A DNA stretch of 52,080 nucleotides from Bordetella parapertussis (GTDB lineage: Bacteria; Pseudomonadota; Gammaproteobacteria; Burkholderiales; SG8-41): contig CAMDSO010000013.1 in the NCBI GenBank assembly GCA_945906935.1, positions 1 through 52,080 of the forward strand. Reading direction: 5' to 3'. The notes below the pieces were generated by a model. It made no database searches. It was given only the letters and a program-made list of their open reading frames with translations, and was not told where the DNA came from. A program made the position numbers and the translations under genes. Shown one piece after another: positions 1-8,476 of this stretch; the first letter of the stretch is position 1, and the number at the start of each line of letters is the position of its first letter.

Positions 1-37
1 TGTGGTGGGTAATCGTTTGCCGCCCGCCATCCCCGCC

Positions 38-55
38 TTCCCCCGCAAGGGGGAA
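38..55. repeat. REP-like GC palindrome
   Basis: A perfect 7-bp inverted repeat (TTCCCCC / GGGGGAA) closed by a GCAA tetraloop lies just beyond the end of the molybdenum hydroxylase gene. A run of C-rich words flanks it. The form resembles the short palindromic elements scattered through many proteobacterial genomes. It could also stop transcription of the gene ending at 90, but no T-run follows on that strand. Copy number cannot be judged from one window. Confidence 0.35.
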
Positions 56-89
56 AGGGGTTTATCGCTTTGCTTTTTCCGGCCCTTTT

Positions 90-2237
90 TTAAACGAGTG
101 CCGCGGCGATTTTCTCGCGCGTCAGCGGCATCTCACGCAGGCGCACGCCAAGTGCGTGATAGAGCGCATTGGCGACCGCGGCCGGTACCGGGCCCGCAGC
201 GATTTCGCCCGCCCCCAGCGGTTTCTCCTCGGGGCGGTCGATCAGATGGATTTCGATCGTCGGGATTTCCGGGAAGGTCAGAATCGGATACGTCTCCCAG
301 TCGCGCGACAACACGCGTTCACGGTCGTGGCGGACCTGCTCTTTGAGCACCCAACTGATCGCCTGCACGATGCCGCCCTCGGCCTGATTGATCACGCCGT
401 CCGGGTTGATGACCTGACCGACGTCGACCGCCGCCACTGCGCGCGTCACATGCGGATCGGGTTCGAGCGAGAGGTCGATCACCACGGCCATATAGCCGTA
501 ACCGTTTTTGTATTGCGAGAAGGCGAAGCCGCGGCCGCTCGTGCCGTCGCTCTGTGCGCCGGCCTTCCAGCCGGCTTTTTGCGCCGCCAGTTCGATCACC
601 GCGCGCGCTCGCGGATCCTGCATATGACGCAGGCGGTATTCGACGGGGTCGACGCCTGCCGCGGCCGCGCATTCGTCCATGAACGATTCAACCGCAAACA
701 CATTGCAGATGGCGCCCAGACCACGCATCGCCGAGGCGCGCAGCGGTTGCTCCTCGACGCGGTGGGCAACCACGCGCTCGTTGGGCAGCGCATAGGTGAC
801 CGGTGCATTGCGCGCCATGCCGCCGCCGCCGGCCTGCGGTGGATCCGCTTGCGTACGCCGCGCCACCGGGCTCTCGAGATACCACGCCGACACCAGTGAC
901 GACACCGGACCCGGCGTTTTGACTGAAACCGGCCGCTGGCTGTGGCCGTTGCTCCACACTTCAACCGACCAGTCGACGATGTTGCCTTTGTCGTCGAGCG
1001 CAGCATGCACATCGGTGGTCATCGCCGGACTGTAAGGCTCCCACGCAAATTCATCGTCGCGCATCCACTGCACCTGCACCGGCCGGCCGCCGGCGGCACG
1101 CGACAGCAGCACCGCATCGAGTGCCGCGTCATCGGCACCGTTGTGACCGTAACAACCCGAACCTTCGGCATGATGGACGATGACGGATTCGACCTCGGTC
1201 TTCAAGACGGTGGCGAGGTCGTAGCGCAACTGATAAACGCCCTGGCTGTGCGACCACACTTCGATGCGTGTGCCGTCGATGCGCGCCAGCGCGCACGAGG
1301 GGCCGATCGAAGCGTGTGCGATATACGGCTTGGTGTAGCGTGCATCAACCTGGCTCACCCCGCGCGCCTTCGCCGTGGCATCAATGCGCTCGGCCATCAC
1401 GGCCGCCTTGTTACCGGGACGTGTGCGCAGGTATTCATGCATGCCGGCCTCATCGCTGGCGATGGGCACTTCTTTCCACTGCGCCACTTTAAGCGCTGCG
1501 GCGCGTGCCTTCACCGCCTGTTCTTCGCGTTCGGCCACCACACCGATAAAGCTGCCATCGCGCACGACCGCCACCACGCCGGGTAGCTTGCGGATCGCAT
1601 CGGCATCAAAAGCGGTGAGCTTGGCGTCATAGGAGGGCGGACGCACTACACGACCGAACAGCATGCCGGGCAGTTCTATGTCCTGCACATAACGCGGCGT
1701 GCCGGTGGCCTTGAACGGAATGTCGAAGCGTTCAACCGCAGTGCCGACGATGCTGTGCTGCGAGGCCGCTTTCGGTTTGACCGAGGCGGTGGCTTCGCGC
1801 GCCAGTAGTTCGGCGTGCGGCAGTTGCCAGTAGGTCACCTGACGGATGCGGTCGAAGCCGGTGATGACGCCGTCTTCGACGATCAGCTTGTCAGCTGGAA
1901 TATCGAGTTGCGTGGCGGCGGCCTTCAGTAGCAGGTCGCGGGCTTCGGCGCAGGCGTAACGCAATGCGGTGCCGCCTTCGTCGATCGAACGGCTACCCGA
2001 GGTGTGGCCTTCGTCGGGCGTCAACACGGTGTCGCCCGAGACCATGGTGACCTTGGCGAGTGTGACATCGAGTTCTTCGGCGGCAATCTGTGCCATCGCC
2101 GTGACGATGCCCTGGCCGATTTCAACCTTGCCGGTGTAGACGGTGAGCGTGCCGTCGGCCTCAAACTTCATCCACTGATCGAGCCGGCGGTTGGCATCGA
2201 GCGAACCCGGCAGTTTCGGTTTGGCGGGGGCGTTCAC
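90..2237 (-). CDS. Molybdopterin-binding large subunit of a xanthine dehydrogenase/isoquinoline oxidoreductase-type hydroxylase
   Basis: This 715-residue protein is the catalytic subunit of a molybdenum hydroxylase, which inserts a water-derived oxygen into an aromatic heterocycle or aldehyde. It shows the two Mo-binding domains of the family: an N-terminal aldehyde-oxidase a/b hammerhead-like part and a long C-terminal part with a GGGGMARNAP loop and the terminal GAGE motif, whose glutamate (about residue 678) fits the family's catalytic base. There is no signal peptide or FAD domain. It starts with GTG at 2237, overlapping the stop of the 2Fe-2S gene by 4 nt (GTGA), so the two are co-translated. 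Such two-subunit enzymes usually pass electrons to a cytochrome, and none is encoded beside it here. The substrate cannot be told from sequence. Confidence 0.9.
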   Translation of the reverse strand: MNAPAKPKLPGSLDANRRLDQWMKFEADGTLTVYTGKVEIGQGIVTAMAQIAAEELDVTLAKVTMVSGDTVLTPDEGHTSGSRSIDEGGTALRYACAEARDLLLKAAATQLDIPADKLIVEDGVITGFDRIRQVTYWQLPHAELLAREATASVKPKAASQHSIVGTAVERFDIPFKATGTPRYVQDIELPGMLFGRVVRPPSYDAKLTAFDADAIRKLPGVVAVVRDGSFIGVVAEREEQAVKARAAALKVAQWKEVPIASDEAGMHEYLRTRPGNKAAVMAERIDATAKARGVSQVDARYTKPYIAHASIGPSCALARIDGTRIEVWSHSQGVYQLRYDLATVLKTEVESVIVHHAEGSGCYGHNGADDAALDAVLLSRAAGGRPVQVQWMRDDEFAWEPYSPAMTTDVHAALDDKGNIVDWSVEVWSNGHSQRPVSVKTPGPVSSLVSAWYLESPVARRTQADPPQAGGGGMARNAPVTYALPNERVVAHRVEEQPLRASAMRGLGAICNVFAVESFMDECAAAAGVDPVEYRLRHMQDPRARAVIELAAQKAGWKAGAQSDGTSGRGFAFSQYKNGYGYMAVVIDLSLEPDPHVTRAVAAVDVGQVINPDGVINQAEGGIVQAISWVLKEQVRHDRERVLSRDWETYPILTFPEIPTIEIHLIDRPEEKPLGAGEIAAGPVPAAVANALYHALGVRLREMPLTREKIAAALV

Positions 2238-2710
2238 TGCGCACCTCGCATATCGCGCGCGGCGCGTTGCACCGCCTTGATCATGCGCGTGTGCGTGCCG
2301 CAGCGGCAGAGGTTGCGCTCGAGGGCTTGCTTAATCTCGTCCTCACTCGGATCGGGATTTTTCGACAGCAGTGCCGCCGCCGACATGATCACCCCGGCCA
2401 CGCAATAGCCGCACTGAGCAGCCTGTTCGCCGATAAAGGCGCGCTGCAGCGCATGCTGTTCTTTGATGCTGCCCAGGCCCTCGATGGTGGTCACCGCTTT
2501 ACCGGCGACCGACCACAGCGGCGTTTCGCAGGACATCACGTTGTGGCCGTCGATCAGCACCATGCAGGCGCCGCATTGGCCCAGACCGCAGCCGAACTTC
2601 GCGCCCTTCAGTTTGAGATCGTTGCGCAGGATATAGAGCAGGGGAGTGTCGGTTTCGGCGTGCACGGTTTGCGGTGCGCCGTTGACGGTCAGCGAGACGG
2701 ATTCAGTCAT
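2234..2710 (-). CDS. (2Fe-2S)-binding small subunit of the molybdenum hydroxylase
   Basis: This 158-residue electron-transfer subunit carries two [2Fe-2S] clusters. The N-terminal plant-ferredoxin-type cluster uses C41, C46, C49 and C61. The C-terminal helical cluster uses C100, C103, C135 and C137 (CGYC and CRC). This is the standard architecture of CoxS/IorA-type subunits and takes electrons from the Mo site of the partner subunit. I chose the ATG at 2710, where the protein begins MTESVSLTVNG. An in-frame TTG at 2722 would add four residues, and neither start has a strong ribosome site. It is first in a two-gene operon with the large subunit. Confidence 0.92.
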   Translation of the reverse strand: MTESVSLTVNGAPQTVHAETDTPLLYILRNDLKLKGAKFGCGLGQCGACMVLIDGHNVMSCETPLWSVAGKAVTTIEGLGSIKEQHALQRAFIGEQAAQCGYCVAGVIMSAAALLSKNPDPSEDEIKQALERNLCRCGTHTRMIKAVQRAARDMRGAQ

Positions 2711-2893
2711 GATTTTTCGCAATTTCCGAAGTGAAAAGGCGGCGCTAGTCTAGCATAGGGGGCGGCAGCAATTTGTCGCCCGACGCAGACCGGTTTTGCA
2801 CGGTGCGCGGCTTGCTGTTCATACATTCAATTGGTGCGAAAAATCCGCGTCGGTTAAAGCTTAGGGTGCTACGCCAATCTGACCTTATGCGCC

Positions 2894-3754
2894 TTATATG
2901 CTCTCGAACCAAGTTGCATCAACACTGACCTGCTCAACTAGTTCAGTTTTTACACCTAAAGCTAACTCTTTCAGCTTCTCTGCAAGCTCATCGCCATCAA
3001 CTAAATCTATCGGTGGCGCGCCATCTCTAGTGGCTTCCTTGATGGCTGCAGGTGTAAAGGAACCGGTCGTAATAAACAAACCTTTATCGGCACGGCCAAC
3101 CATGGCGCCACGAAAATCACGTACCTCTCCGGCTGCAACAGAGCCTTTGTAGCGCTTGCATTGGAAGAGTACGTGAAAGCTCATAAAACCATGGATGCGC
3201 GCAATACCTTTGCCATCAATCCCACCATCGCCTGTGCGGCCTGTTACCTCAACCTGAATAAAGCCAGATTCGCGCAAGATGCGCTGTACTAACCGCTCAA
3301 AACCTGCAGGATCGAGGTTTTGGGTCAGAACAGCAGAGAGCTTTTCTTTCCAGGATTCCTCGTCGGATAATTCGCGAGCAGTTGCGTCGGGCGATATTTT
3401 TTTTGTTGAATCCTGTTTGTCGAGAGCGCGAACAACGCGTACTATTTCTGAAGGATCTACGTTGTCAAAAGTTTTCGATTTTTCTGTCAGCGACCAGACT
3501 CCACGGCTAGAATTTTCCAGTAAACCGTACTTCTTGAGATATGTTCTTGCCCAGGCGAGGCGATATTCAACTTCGGTTCGACTGCTCTTTTCGGGTGCAT
3601 GCAGTTGCGCCAAAATATCCTCAGTCAATCCAGTGATATCAACGGTCTTTGCGTAAATTTCCTCAATCGATCCCGAGCCGCCAAGAATTTTTAGTGCTTT
3701 CAAGAGCGGGTTCATTAGGTCGTCAAATGTAGGGAGGGTATTCATTGTCATCAT
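2894..3754 (-). CDS. Mrr-family restriction endonuclease
   Basis: The 286-residue protein has an N-terminal winged-helix-like Mrr_N region (about 8-95) and a C-terminal PD-(D/E)xK nuclease domain (about 145-265). The nuclease core is visible as D180 in GDGGIDGKG and the QCK motif with Q198 and K200, the QxK variant typical of Mrr. Mrr proteins cut modified (usually methylated) foreign DNA. Length is close to E. coli Mrr. The gene is clearly more AT-rich than its neighbours and has no partner methylase, as expected for a type IV enzyme. It starts at the first ATG (3754), behind an AGG-containing leader. It is probably acquired DNA. Confidence 0.88.
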   Translation of the reverse strand: MMTMNTLPTFDDLMNPLLKALKILGGSGSIEEIYAKTVDITGLTEDILAQLHAPEKSSRTEVEYRLAWARTYLKKYGLLENSSRGVWSLTEKSKTFDNVDPSEIVRVVRALDKQDSTKKISPDATARELSDEESWKEKLSAVLTQNLDPAGFERLVQRILRESGFIQVEVTGRTGDGGIDGKGIARIHGFMSFHVLFQCKRYKGSVAAGEVRDFRGAMVGRADKGLFITTGSFTPAAIKEATRDGAPPIDLVDGDELAEKLKELALGVKTELVEQVSVDATWFESI

Positions 3755-3776
3755 GGTGACCTATAACCTATCTCGG

Positions 3777-3806
3777 TTTATAGAGTTGCTCTCGCGAGAC
3801 TGTCTC
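3777..3806 (-). promoter_or_regulatory. Predicted promoter of the mrr-like gene
   Basis: On the minus strand TATAAA (3782-3777) lies 18 nt from GAGACA (3806-3801), a fair -10/-35 pair. It is 23 bp ahead of the nuclease ATG. The -35 lies inside a perfect dyad, which suggests repression by a dimeric protein. Confidence 0.35.
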
Positions 3807-3808
3807 GC
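3794..3808. promoter_or_regulatory. Perfect 15-bp dyad (putative operator)
   Basis: GCGAGAC-T-GTCTCGC is a perfect 7-bp inverted repeat around one base. It sits 40-54 bp upstream of the Mrr start and overlaps the predicted -35. Abutting it is a second perfect 9-bp inverted repeat (CCAAGAAAT at 3808-3816, ATTTCTTGG at 3832-3840, 15-nt loop). Both have the form expected of a repressor operator. Confidence 0.4.
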
Positions 3809-3964
3809 CAAGAAATATCGTTATCAATGTGATTTCTTGGAACTATAGTTTCTTCTTCCAATAAGCCACCTTACGCTGACTAGACGTTGTGCGCAATTAA
3901 GAACTCTCAGGGACAGACTCCGGGCTCTTTTTAAGAGGCCACAGTTGAGCAATATTTCTCGGTT

Positions 3965-4075
3965 TCTACGAGGATGGCGCGCGACGTATTCGTTCAATAA
4001 GCGATCCATACGCGACTGCCAGCCTTCGCTTGTAGACCTGAGGTAATTCAAGACTTCTGGGCTGAAACGGACTGA
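3965..4075 (-). pseudogene. BrnA-like antitoxin, C-terminal remnant
   Basis: Reading from 4075, the frame encodes SVRFSPEVLNYLRS followed by TSEGWQSRMDRLLNEYVARH. This matches the ending of BrnA-family antitoxins (R.SPEVL.Y.R..G.GWQ.R....L.EYV). A TGA lies immediately upstream (4078-4076), so the N-terminal part, normally upstream of a short ribbon-helix-helix tail, is missing. The frame stays open to 3824 but the last 47 residues do not look like the family. No BrnT toxin is present. The stub lies between the end of a Bug-protein gene and the mrr upstream region, so it is probably a scar of an earlier toxin-antitoxin insertion. Confidence 0.6.
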
Positions 4076-4093
4076 TCAGAGTTAGGCCTGAAC

Positions 4094-5080
4094 TCAGTTG
4101 AGCTTAATCCCCGCCACCTTGATCAATTCCCGCCACTTCGTAATTTCCGACTTGATATGCGCCTGGAATTGCACCGGCGTGGTGCCGTTCGGAGTGGAGC
4201 CATCTTTCATCAGGCGTTCAGCGACGTCGGGGGCGTTGACGGCGGCGTTGAGCGCGAGTGAGAGTTTGTTGACTGTGTCTTTGGGCACTTTGGCCGAGGT
4301 GATGACGCCGTACCATTGATTGGCTTCAAAGCCGGGCACACCGCCTTCGGCGATGGTCGGCAGTTCAGGTGCGGCGGGCGAGCGTTTGCCGGCAGTGATG
4401 CCGAGGATGCGCAGGCGGTTACTTTGCATGTGGGGCCGCGCGGAGAGCAGCGTGGTGAAGCTCATGTCAACTTCGCTGCCCAGCGTTGCCGCCAGTGCTG
4501 CGGCGCCGCCTTTGTACGGGATGTGCGTGAATTTCACACCGGCCTTGTAGGCCATCATTTCACCGGAGAGGTGTTGCAACGCGCCGGTGCCTGACGAACC
4601 CTGATTGAGCTTGCCCGGATTGGCGCGCGCATAGGCGATCAGTTCGGCGACCGATTTAGCCGGCAGCGACGGGTGCACGGTCAGCACGTAAAACAGGCTG
4701 GTGACTTGTGCGATCGCCTGCAGGTCTTTTTCCAGATCATACGGGATCGGATTGCCACTGGCCGACAGTACTGAGTGGCCGGCGGAGATCAAGCAGATGG
4801 TGTAACCATCGGGATCAGCGCGCGCGGTGATTTCCGCGGCAATCGCACCACCGGCGCCGCTGCGGTTATCCGCCACCACTTGCTGCCCCCACATTTGCGA
4901 GAGCTTGGCAGACAGTGCGCGGGTGGTGATATCGGTGCCCGCACCCGGCACGAAGGGCACGATGAAGCGCACCGGCTTTTGCGGAAAGGCCTCGGCCGGT
5001 GTTGCTGCGCCGACATTGCTAGTGAAGAAGAGTGCGGCGGCGAATGCGACGCCATGCATCGGATACGAATTTTTTGTCAT
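4094..5080 (-). CDS. Bug-family tripartite tricarboxylate transporter substrate-binding protein
   Basis: This 328-residue periplasmic binding protein has a Sec signal peptide (MTKNSYPMHGVAFAAALFFT, then cleavage near AAT-PAEA). The family hallmarks follow: FPQKPVRFIVPFVPGAGTD, a DNRSGAGG loop, ADPDGYT and HIPYKGGAAAL. Bug proteins deliver carboxylates or related anions to TctAB-type permeases or act as sensors. No TctA or TctB is encoded nearby. The start is the ATG at 5080, which shares one base with the TAA of the upstream membrane-protein gene (TAATG), so translation is coupled. An upstream in-frame extension to 5122 lies inside that gene and is unlikely. Confidence 0.9.
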   Translation of the reverse strand: MTKNSYPMHGVAFAAALFFTSNVGAATPAEAFPQKPVRFIVPFVPGAGTDITTRALSAKLSQMWGQQVVADNRSGAGGAIAAEITARADPDGYTICLISAGHSVLSASGNPIPYDLEKDLQAIAQVTSLFYVLTVHPSLPAKSVAELIAYARANPGKLNQGSSGTGALQHLSGEMMAYKAGVKFTHIPYKGGAAALAATLGSEVDMSFTTLLSARPHMQSNRLRILGITAGKRSPAAPELPTIAEGGVPGFEANQWYGVITSAKVPKDTVNKLSLALNAAVNAPDVAERLMKDGSTPNGTTPVQFQAHIKSEITKWRELIKVAGIKLN

Positions 5081-7107
5081 TATTTGAGAATTTGATAGAG
5101 GCTGTTGAAGTCGTCGGTCCACAGTTTGAGACCTGGAATGTCATCGATCGGGGTGGTCTTGCCGGCCAGTGCCTTGTGCTCGAGCAGTTTCTTGTCGCGC
5201 GTGACGATAATCCAGTCGGTCTTTGAAAACTCGGTGTCTTCAGCCTCGTCGAGTACCAGCGCGGTAAACAGGCCCTGGCGTTCGGCGATTTTCTTCACCA
5301 CCGGGGCGAGTCGCAGGAAGCGGTTGGTGATGTGGAAGACCACGCTGCCGCCGGGTTTGACATGTCGGAGATAAACCGCCATCGCCTGATCGGTGATCAG
5401 GTGCACGGGGATCGAGTCGCTTGAAAACGCATCGACCACCAGCACATCGAACTCTTGCGCCGGTTCGCGCTCCATACTCAGACGCGCGTCGCCCAGTACG
5501 GTTTCGATTTTGGCCTTGCTGTCTTTGAGGTAGGTGAATTCGGTTTGCGCGACTTCAATCACCTGCGGATCGATATCGTAGAAGCGATAGGTGTCGCCGG
5601 GCTTGCCCCAGGCCGCCAGCGTGCCGGTGCCCAGGCCAATGACGCCGACTTTACGATTGACCGGATTGGCCATCTGGATGGCGATGCCGACGCCGGAGTC
5701 GGGGCCGTAGTAAGTGGTAAGTTCGCCGCGTCGCGCGTCGCTCAGATATTGCTCGCCGTGCAGGATCACGCCGTGGATCAGGCGCCGCATCGCGTTTTCG
5801 GCTTTCTCCGGCGCGGTGTCTTTGGTGCGTAGCGTACCGTAGAAGTTGCGCGTCATCACGCGTGTGTCTTCTTTTAACTGATCGAGCTGGTTGTTCCAGA
5901 AATAGCCATAGACGCCGGCCAGTCCCATTGCAGTCAACCACACCAGTATGGGCAGCTTGCGCAACGTAATCGCAGCGAGCAGCGCGGTGACGACGATGCC
6001 CAGACCCAGTTCCGAATAGGACGGAAACAGGCGCGGTGCGATGAGGCCGACAAACATCCCGCCCAGCGCCCCGCCCAGCGAGACCATTAAATAGAACTGC
6101 GTCAGGTGACGCGGTGCCGGCCGCATCTTTGCCAGTTCACCGTGAAAGAACATGCAGCAAAAGAAGAGCCCGGCGAGATACAACGGGATCGCAATCTTGA
6201 TGTCGAGGGTGATCGTGCTGGTTTGCAGGCCCCACGCACAAAAGCCGAGGATGACGGCGAGCGGCCCGAGAATCAGTCCGCGTTTGTACCAGCCGTCGCT
6301 CTCGAAGCACAAAATGAAGGTCAGCAGATACAGCGTCAGCGGCGCCAGCCAGAGGAAGGGGATGGAGGCGATGTTCTGCGTGATGTGATTGGTGATCGCC
6401 AGCAGCAGCCATGAACCCATCGCCGACAGCGACAGCCACAGGATCAGATCAAGGCGGCGGGGTGCCGGTGCATCATCGTGCGCGGCGGCGCTCTCGGGCG
6501 CAGCTGCAACAGGAGCCGCGTTTGCACCGTGGCGCAGGCTGACGATGGCGGAGGTCGCGCAAAGCACGGCGAACAAGGCATAACCGGCCGACCACCATAC
6601 GGCTTGTGAGGCGGTGGCGATCCAGGTTTCGAAGATAAACGGATAGGAAATCAGCGCCAGCATCGAGGCCAGATTCGACAGCGCGAACAAACGATACACC
6701 GTGCCCGTCGGGAACGAGCGTGCGAACCATGCCTGCACCAGTGGGCCGGTGGTGGCGAGCAACAGATAGGGCAGGCCGATGGTGGCGATCAAGAGGCCGA
6801 GGATGCGCGCGCCCGGATCTTCATTGCCCTCTGGCTTCCAGCTGACATCAGCGAGGATGGGCAGCACGGCGAGGCTCGCCAGCAGCAACACCACGTGCAC
6901 GATGACCTGGGTGCGCGGCTTGAGTTTGCGCGTGGTGAAATCGGTGTAGGCATAGCCGGCGAGTAGCGCAACCTGAAAGAACACCAGGCAGGTGGTCCAC
7001 ACCGCAGCCGATCCGCCGAACCACGGCAGGATCTGTTTGGCGATGATCGGTTGCACAAGAAAGAGCAGAAATGCGCTCGTGAAAATGGTGCAAGCGTAGA
7101 GCAGCAT
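5080..7107 (-). CDS. Polytopic membrane protein fused to a spermidine-synthase-like domain
   Basis: The first 400 or so of 675 residues form about ten to eleven transmembrane helices, starting MLLYACTIFTSAFLLFLVQP. The last 230 form a Rossmann methyltransferase-like domain of the spermine/spermidine synthase family: the nucleotide-binding GLGTGTLAAW, then FYDIDPQVIEVA and VLVVDAFSSDSIP. Fused proteins of this layout are widespread and annotated as fused MFS/spermidine synthase. Whether they make polyamine is not established. No speD-like decarboxylase is near. It overlaps the Bug-protein start by one base, so the two form an operon. Confidence 0.85.
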   Translation of the reverse strand: MLLYACTIFTSAFLLFLVQPIIAKQILPWFGGSAAVWTTCLVFFQVALLAGYAYTDFTTRKLKPRTQVIVHVVLLLASLAVLPILADVSWKPEGNEDPGARILGLLIATIGLPYLLLATTGPLVQAWFARSFPTGTVYRLFALSNLASMLALISYPFIFETWIATASQAVWWSAGYALFAVLCATSAIVSLRHGANAAPVAAAPESAAAHDDAPAPRRLDLILWLSLSAMGSWLLLAITNHITQNIASIPFLWLAPLTLYLLTFILCFESDGWYKRGLILGPLAVILGFCAWGLQTSTITLDIKIAIPLYLAGLFFCCMFFHGELAKMRPAPRHLTQFYLMVSLGGALGGMFVGLIAPRLFPSYSELGLGIVVTALLAAITLRKLPILVWLTAMGLAGVYGYFWNNQLDQLKEDTRVMTRNFYGTLRTKDTAPEKAENAMRRLIHGVILHGEQYLSDARRGELTTYYGPDSGVGIAIQMANPVNRKVGVIGLGTGTLAAWGKPGDTYRFYDIDPQVIEVAQTEFTYLKDSKAKIETVLGDARLSMEREPAQEFDVLVVDAFSSDSIPVHLITDQAMAVYLRHVKPGGSVVFHITNRFLRLAPVVKKIAERQGLFTALVLDEAEDTEFSKTDWIIVTRDKKLLEHKALAGKTTPIDDIPGLKLWTDDFNSLYQILK

Positions 7108-7194
7108 CGGCGGAATCGCTTATTGATTTGAGAAAGGCGGCATTATACAGGGGCGCGCTCCGCCGCCTGCAGTGCGCCGATCAGGCGCACCGAC

Positions 7195-8469
7195 TCAGGC
7201 TGTGGTGGTTGTTTCGACGGGCGCCGGTCGCTGGTGTCGCGGCAACAAAAGCGCCAGTGGCAGGCCAAGGTAGCCGATGCCGGCGGCCATAACGATGGCG
7301 GCGGTATAGCTGCCATAGGCGTCGAACAAAAGCCCGCCCATCCAGCCGCCCAGCGCCATGCCTGTAGCAGCGCCCAGGGTTTGGAAGGCATAGATCGAAC
7401 TCAGCGGCGCTTTTTCACCGAAGAGCTGGCGGTTGATGATGGGGAAGCCCACCATCTCGCCGCCATAACACAGACCGAAGACAGTGGCGAAGGCGTAGAA
7501 CATCCAGGCCTCGTTCGCAAACAACAACAGCAGTATTGAACTGCTCTGGCCGATCAGCGAAAGTGCGAGCACGGTACGCCCGCCGATCCTTTCGGTGAGC
7601 ATCGAGAAGCCGAAGCGGCTGAAGATTGAAAGCCCGGCGATCGTGCTCAATACGCCCGCGCCTTCGATGCCCGACATGCCGTTGTGGGTGGCCATCGAGA
7701 CGATGTGGGCGAGTATCACGGCGTGGCCGGCACAGCCAAGGTGATGGATGCCCATCAACAGCCACACCGGGCGCTGCTTCAATATTTCCTTTAATTTCGC
7801 CGGCACGACCGCTGCGGCGCGCGCGGTTTCCGCGGCGTTCGCGTCGACTGCACCATACGGCCGCAAGCCCTTGTCCTGCGGGCGGCTGTGGATCAAGGCG
7901 GAGAACGCCAAGAGAATCACACCGAGGCCGATGCCGACCACGCTGAAGGTTTCCTCCCAGCCGCGGGTGTCGATCAGCCAGCGAAACAAGGGGGCAAAAA
8001 TCATCGGTCCGGCGCCGAGTGCCGCCCAGTAAATCCCCAGCGCCAGACCCATGTGACGATGGAACCAGCGCGTGACGATGACCGGCAGCAGCACGGTGAA
8101 GGCGGCGTGCCCCATCGAGCCGACGAACAAGCCATACAACACATAGAACTGCCAGAGCTCGCTGATCTTGCCCATCAGCAGGGTGCCGGCGCTGATCAGG
8201 AACGATGCGCCTATCATCAGAAAGCGTGCGCCAAAGCGGTCGCCGAGCCAGCCCATGATCATCACCGCCGGCATGCCGGCGATGAAGGCGATGGCATAGG
8301 CGAAGGAAATGTCACCGTGCGACCAGCAGAAACGCTCGACCAGCGGATCGATGAAAACCGAAAAAGACGCCGAATCGGCGCGGCTGACGATGCCGAGTAT
8401 GCAGGCCGCGAAGAGGATGACCCAGGCGTAATGCAAGTGTTTAATTTTTTGCAGAAGAGTCAAAGTCAA
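7195..8469 (-). CDS. MFS transporter (monocarboxylate/oxalate-type)
   Basis: This 424-residue major-facilitator permease has twelve predicted helices. It carries the loop 2-3 signature in the form GWLGDRFGARF and a second-half counterpart near SRFGFSMLTERIGGR. No ATG is available before the first helix. The TTG at 8469 is preceded by AAAGG at good spacing, and this Shine-Dalgarno overlaps the TAA of the upstream MFS gene, so the two are coupled. Both permeases share an N-terminal HYAWV motif and look like diverged tandem duplicates. Substrate is unknown. Organic-acid uptake fits the Bug-protein context (inference). Confidence 0.87.
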   Translation of the reverse strand: MTLTLLQKIKHLHYAWVILFAACILGIVSRADSASFSVFIDPLVERFCWSHGDISFAYAIAFIAGMPAVMIMGWLGDRFGARFLMIGASFLISAGTLLMGKISELWQFYVLYGLFVGSMGHAAFTVLLPVIVTRWFHRHMGLALGIYWAALGAGPMIFAPLFRWLIDTRGWEETFSVVGIGLGVILLAFSALIHSRPQDKGLRPYGAVDANAAETARAAAVVPAKLKEILKQRPVWLLMGIHHLGCAGHAVILAHIVSMATHNGMSGIEGAGVLSTIAGLSIFSRFGFSMLTERIGGRTVLALSLIGQSSSILLLLFANEAWMFYAFATVFGLCYGGEMVGFPIINRQLFGEKAPLSSIYAFQTLGAATGMALGGWMGGLLFDAYGSYTAAIVMAAGIGYLGLPLALLLPRHQRPAPVETTTTA

Positions 8470-8476
8470 TGTGCCT

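Noticed and set aside
942-1586. Long plus-strand frames inside the molybdenum hydroxylase gene
   Set aside because: They are antisense shadows of a clear conserved gene in GC-rich DNA and match no family.
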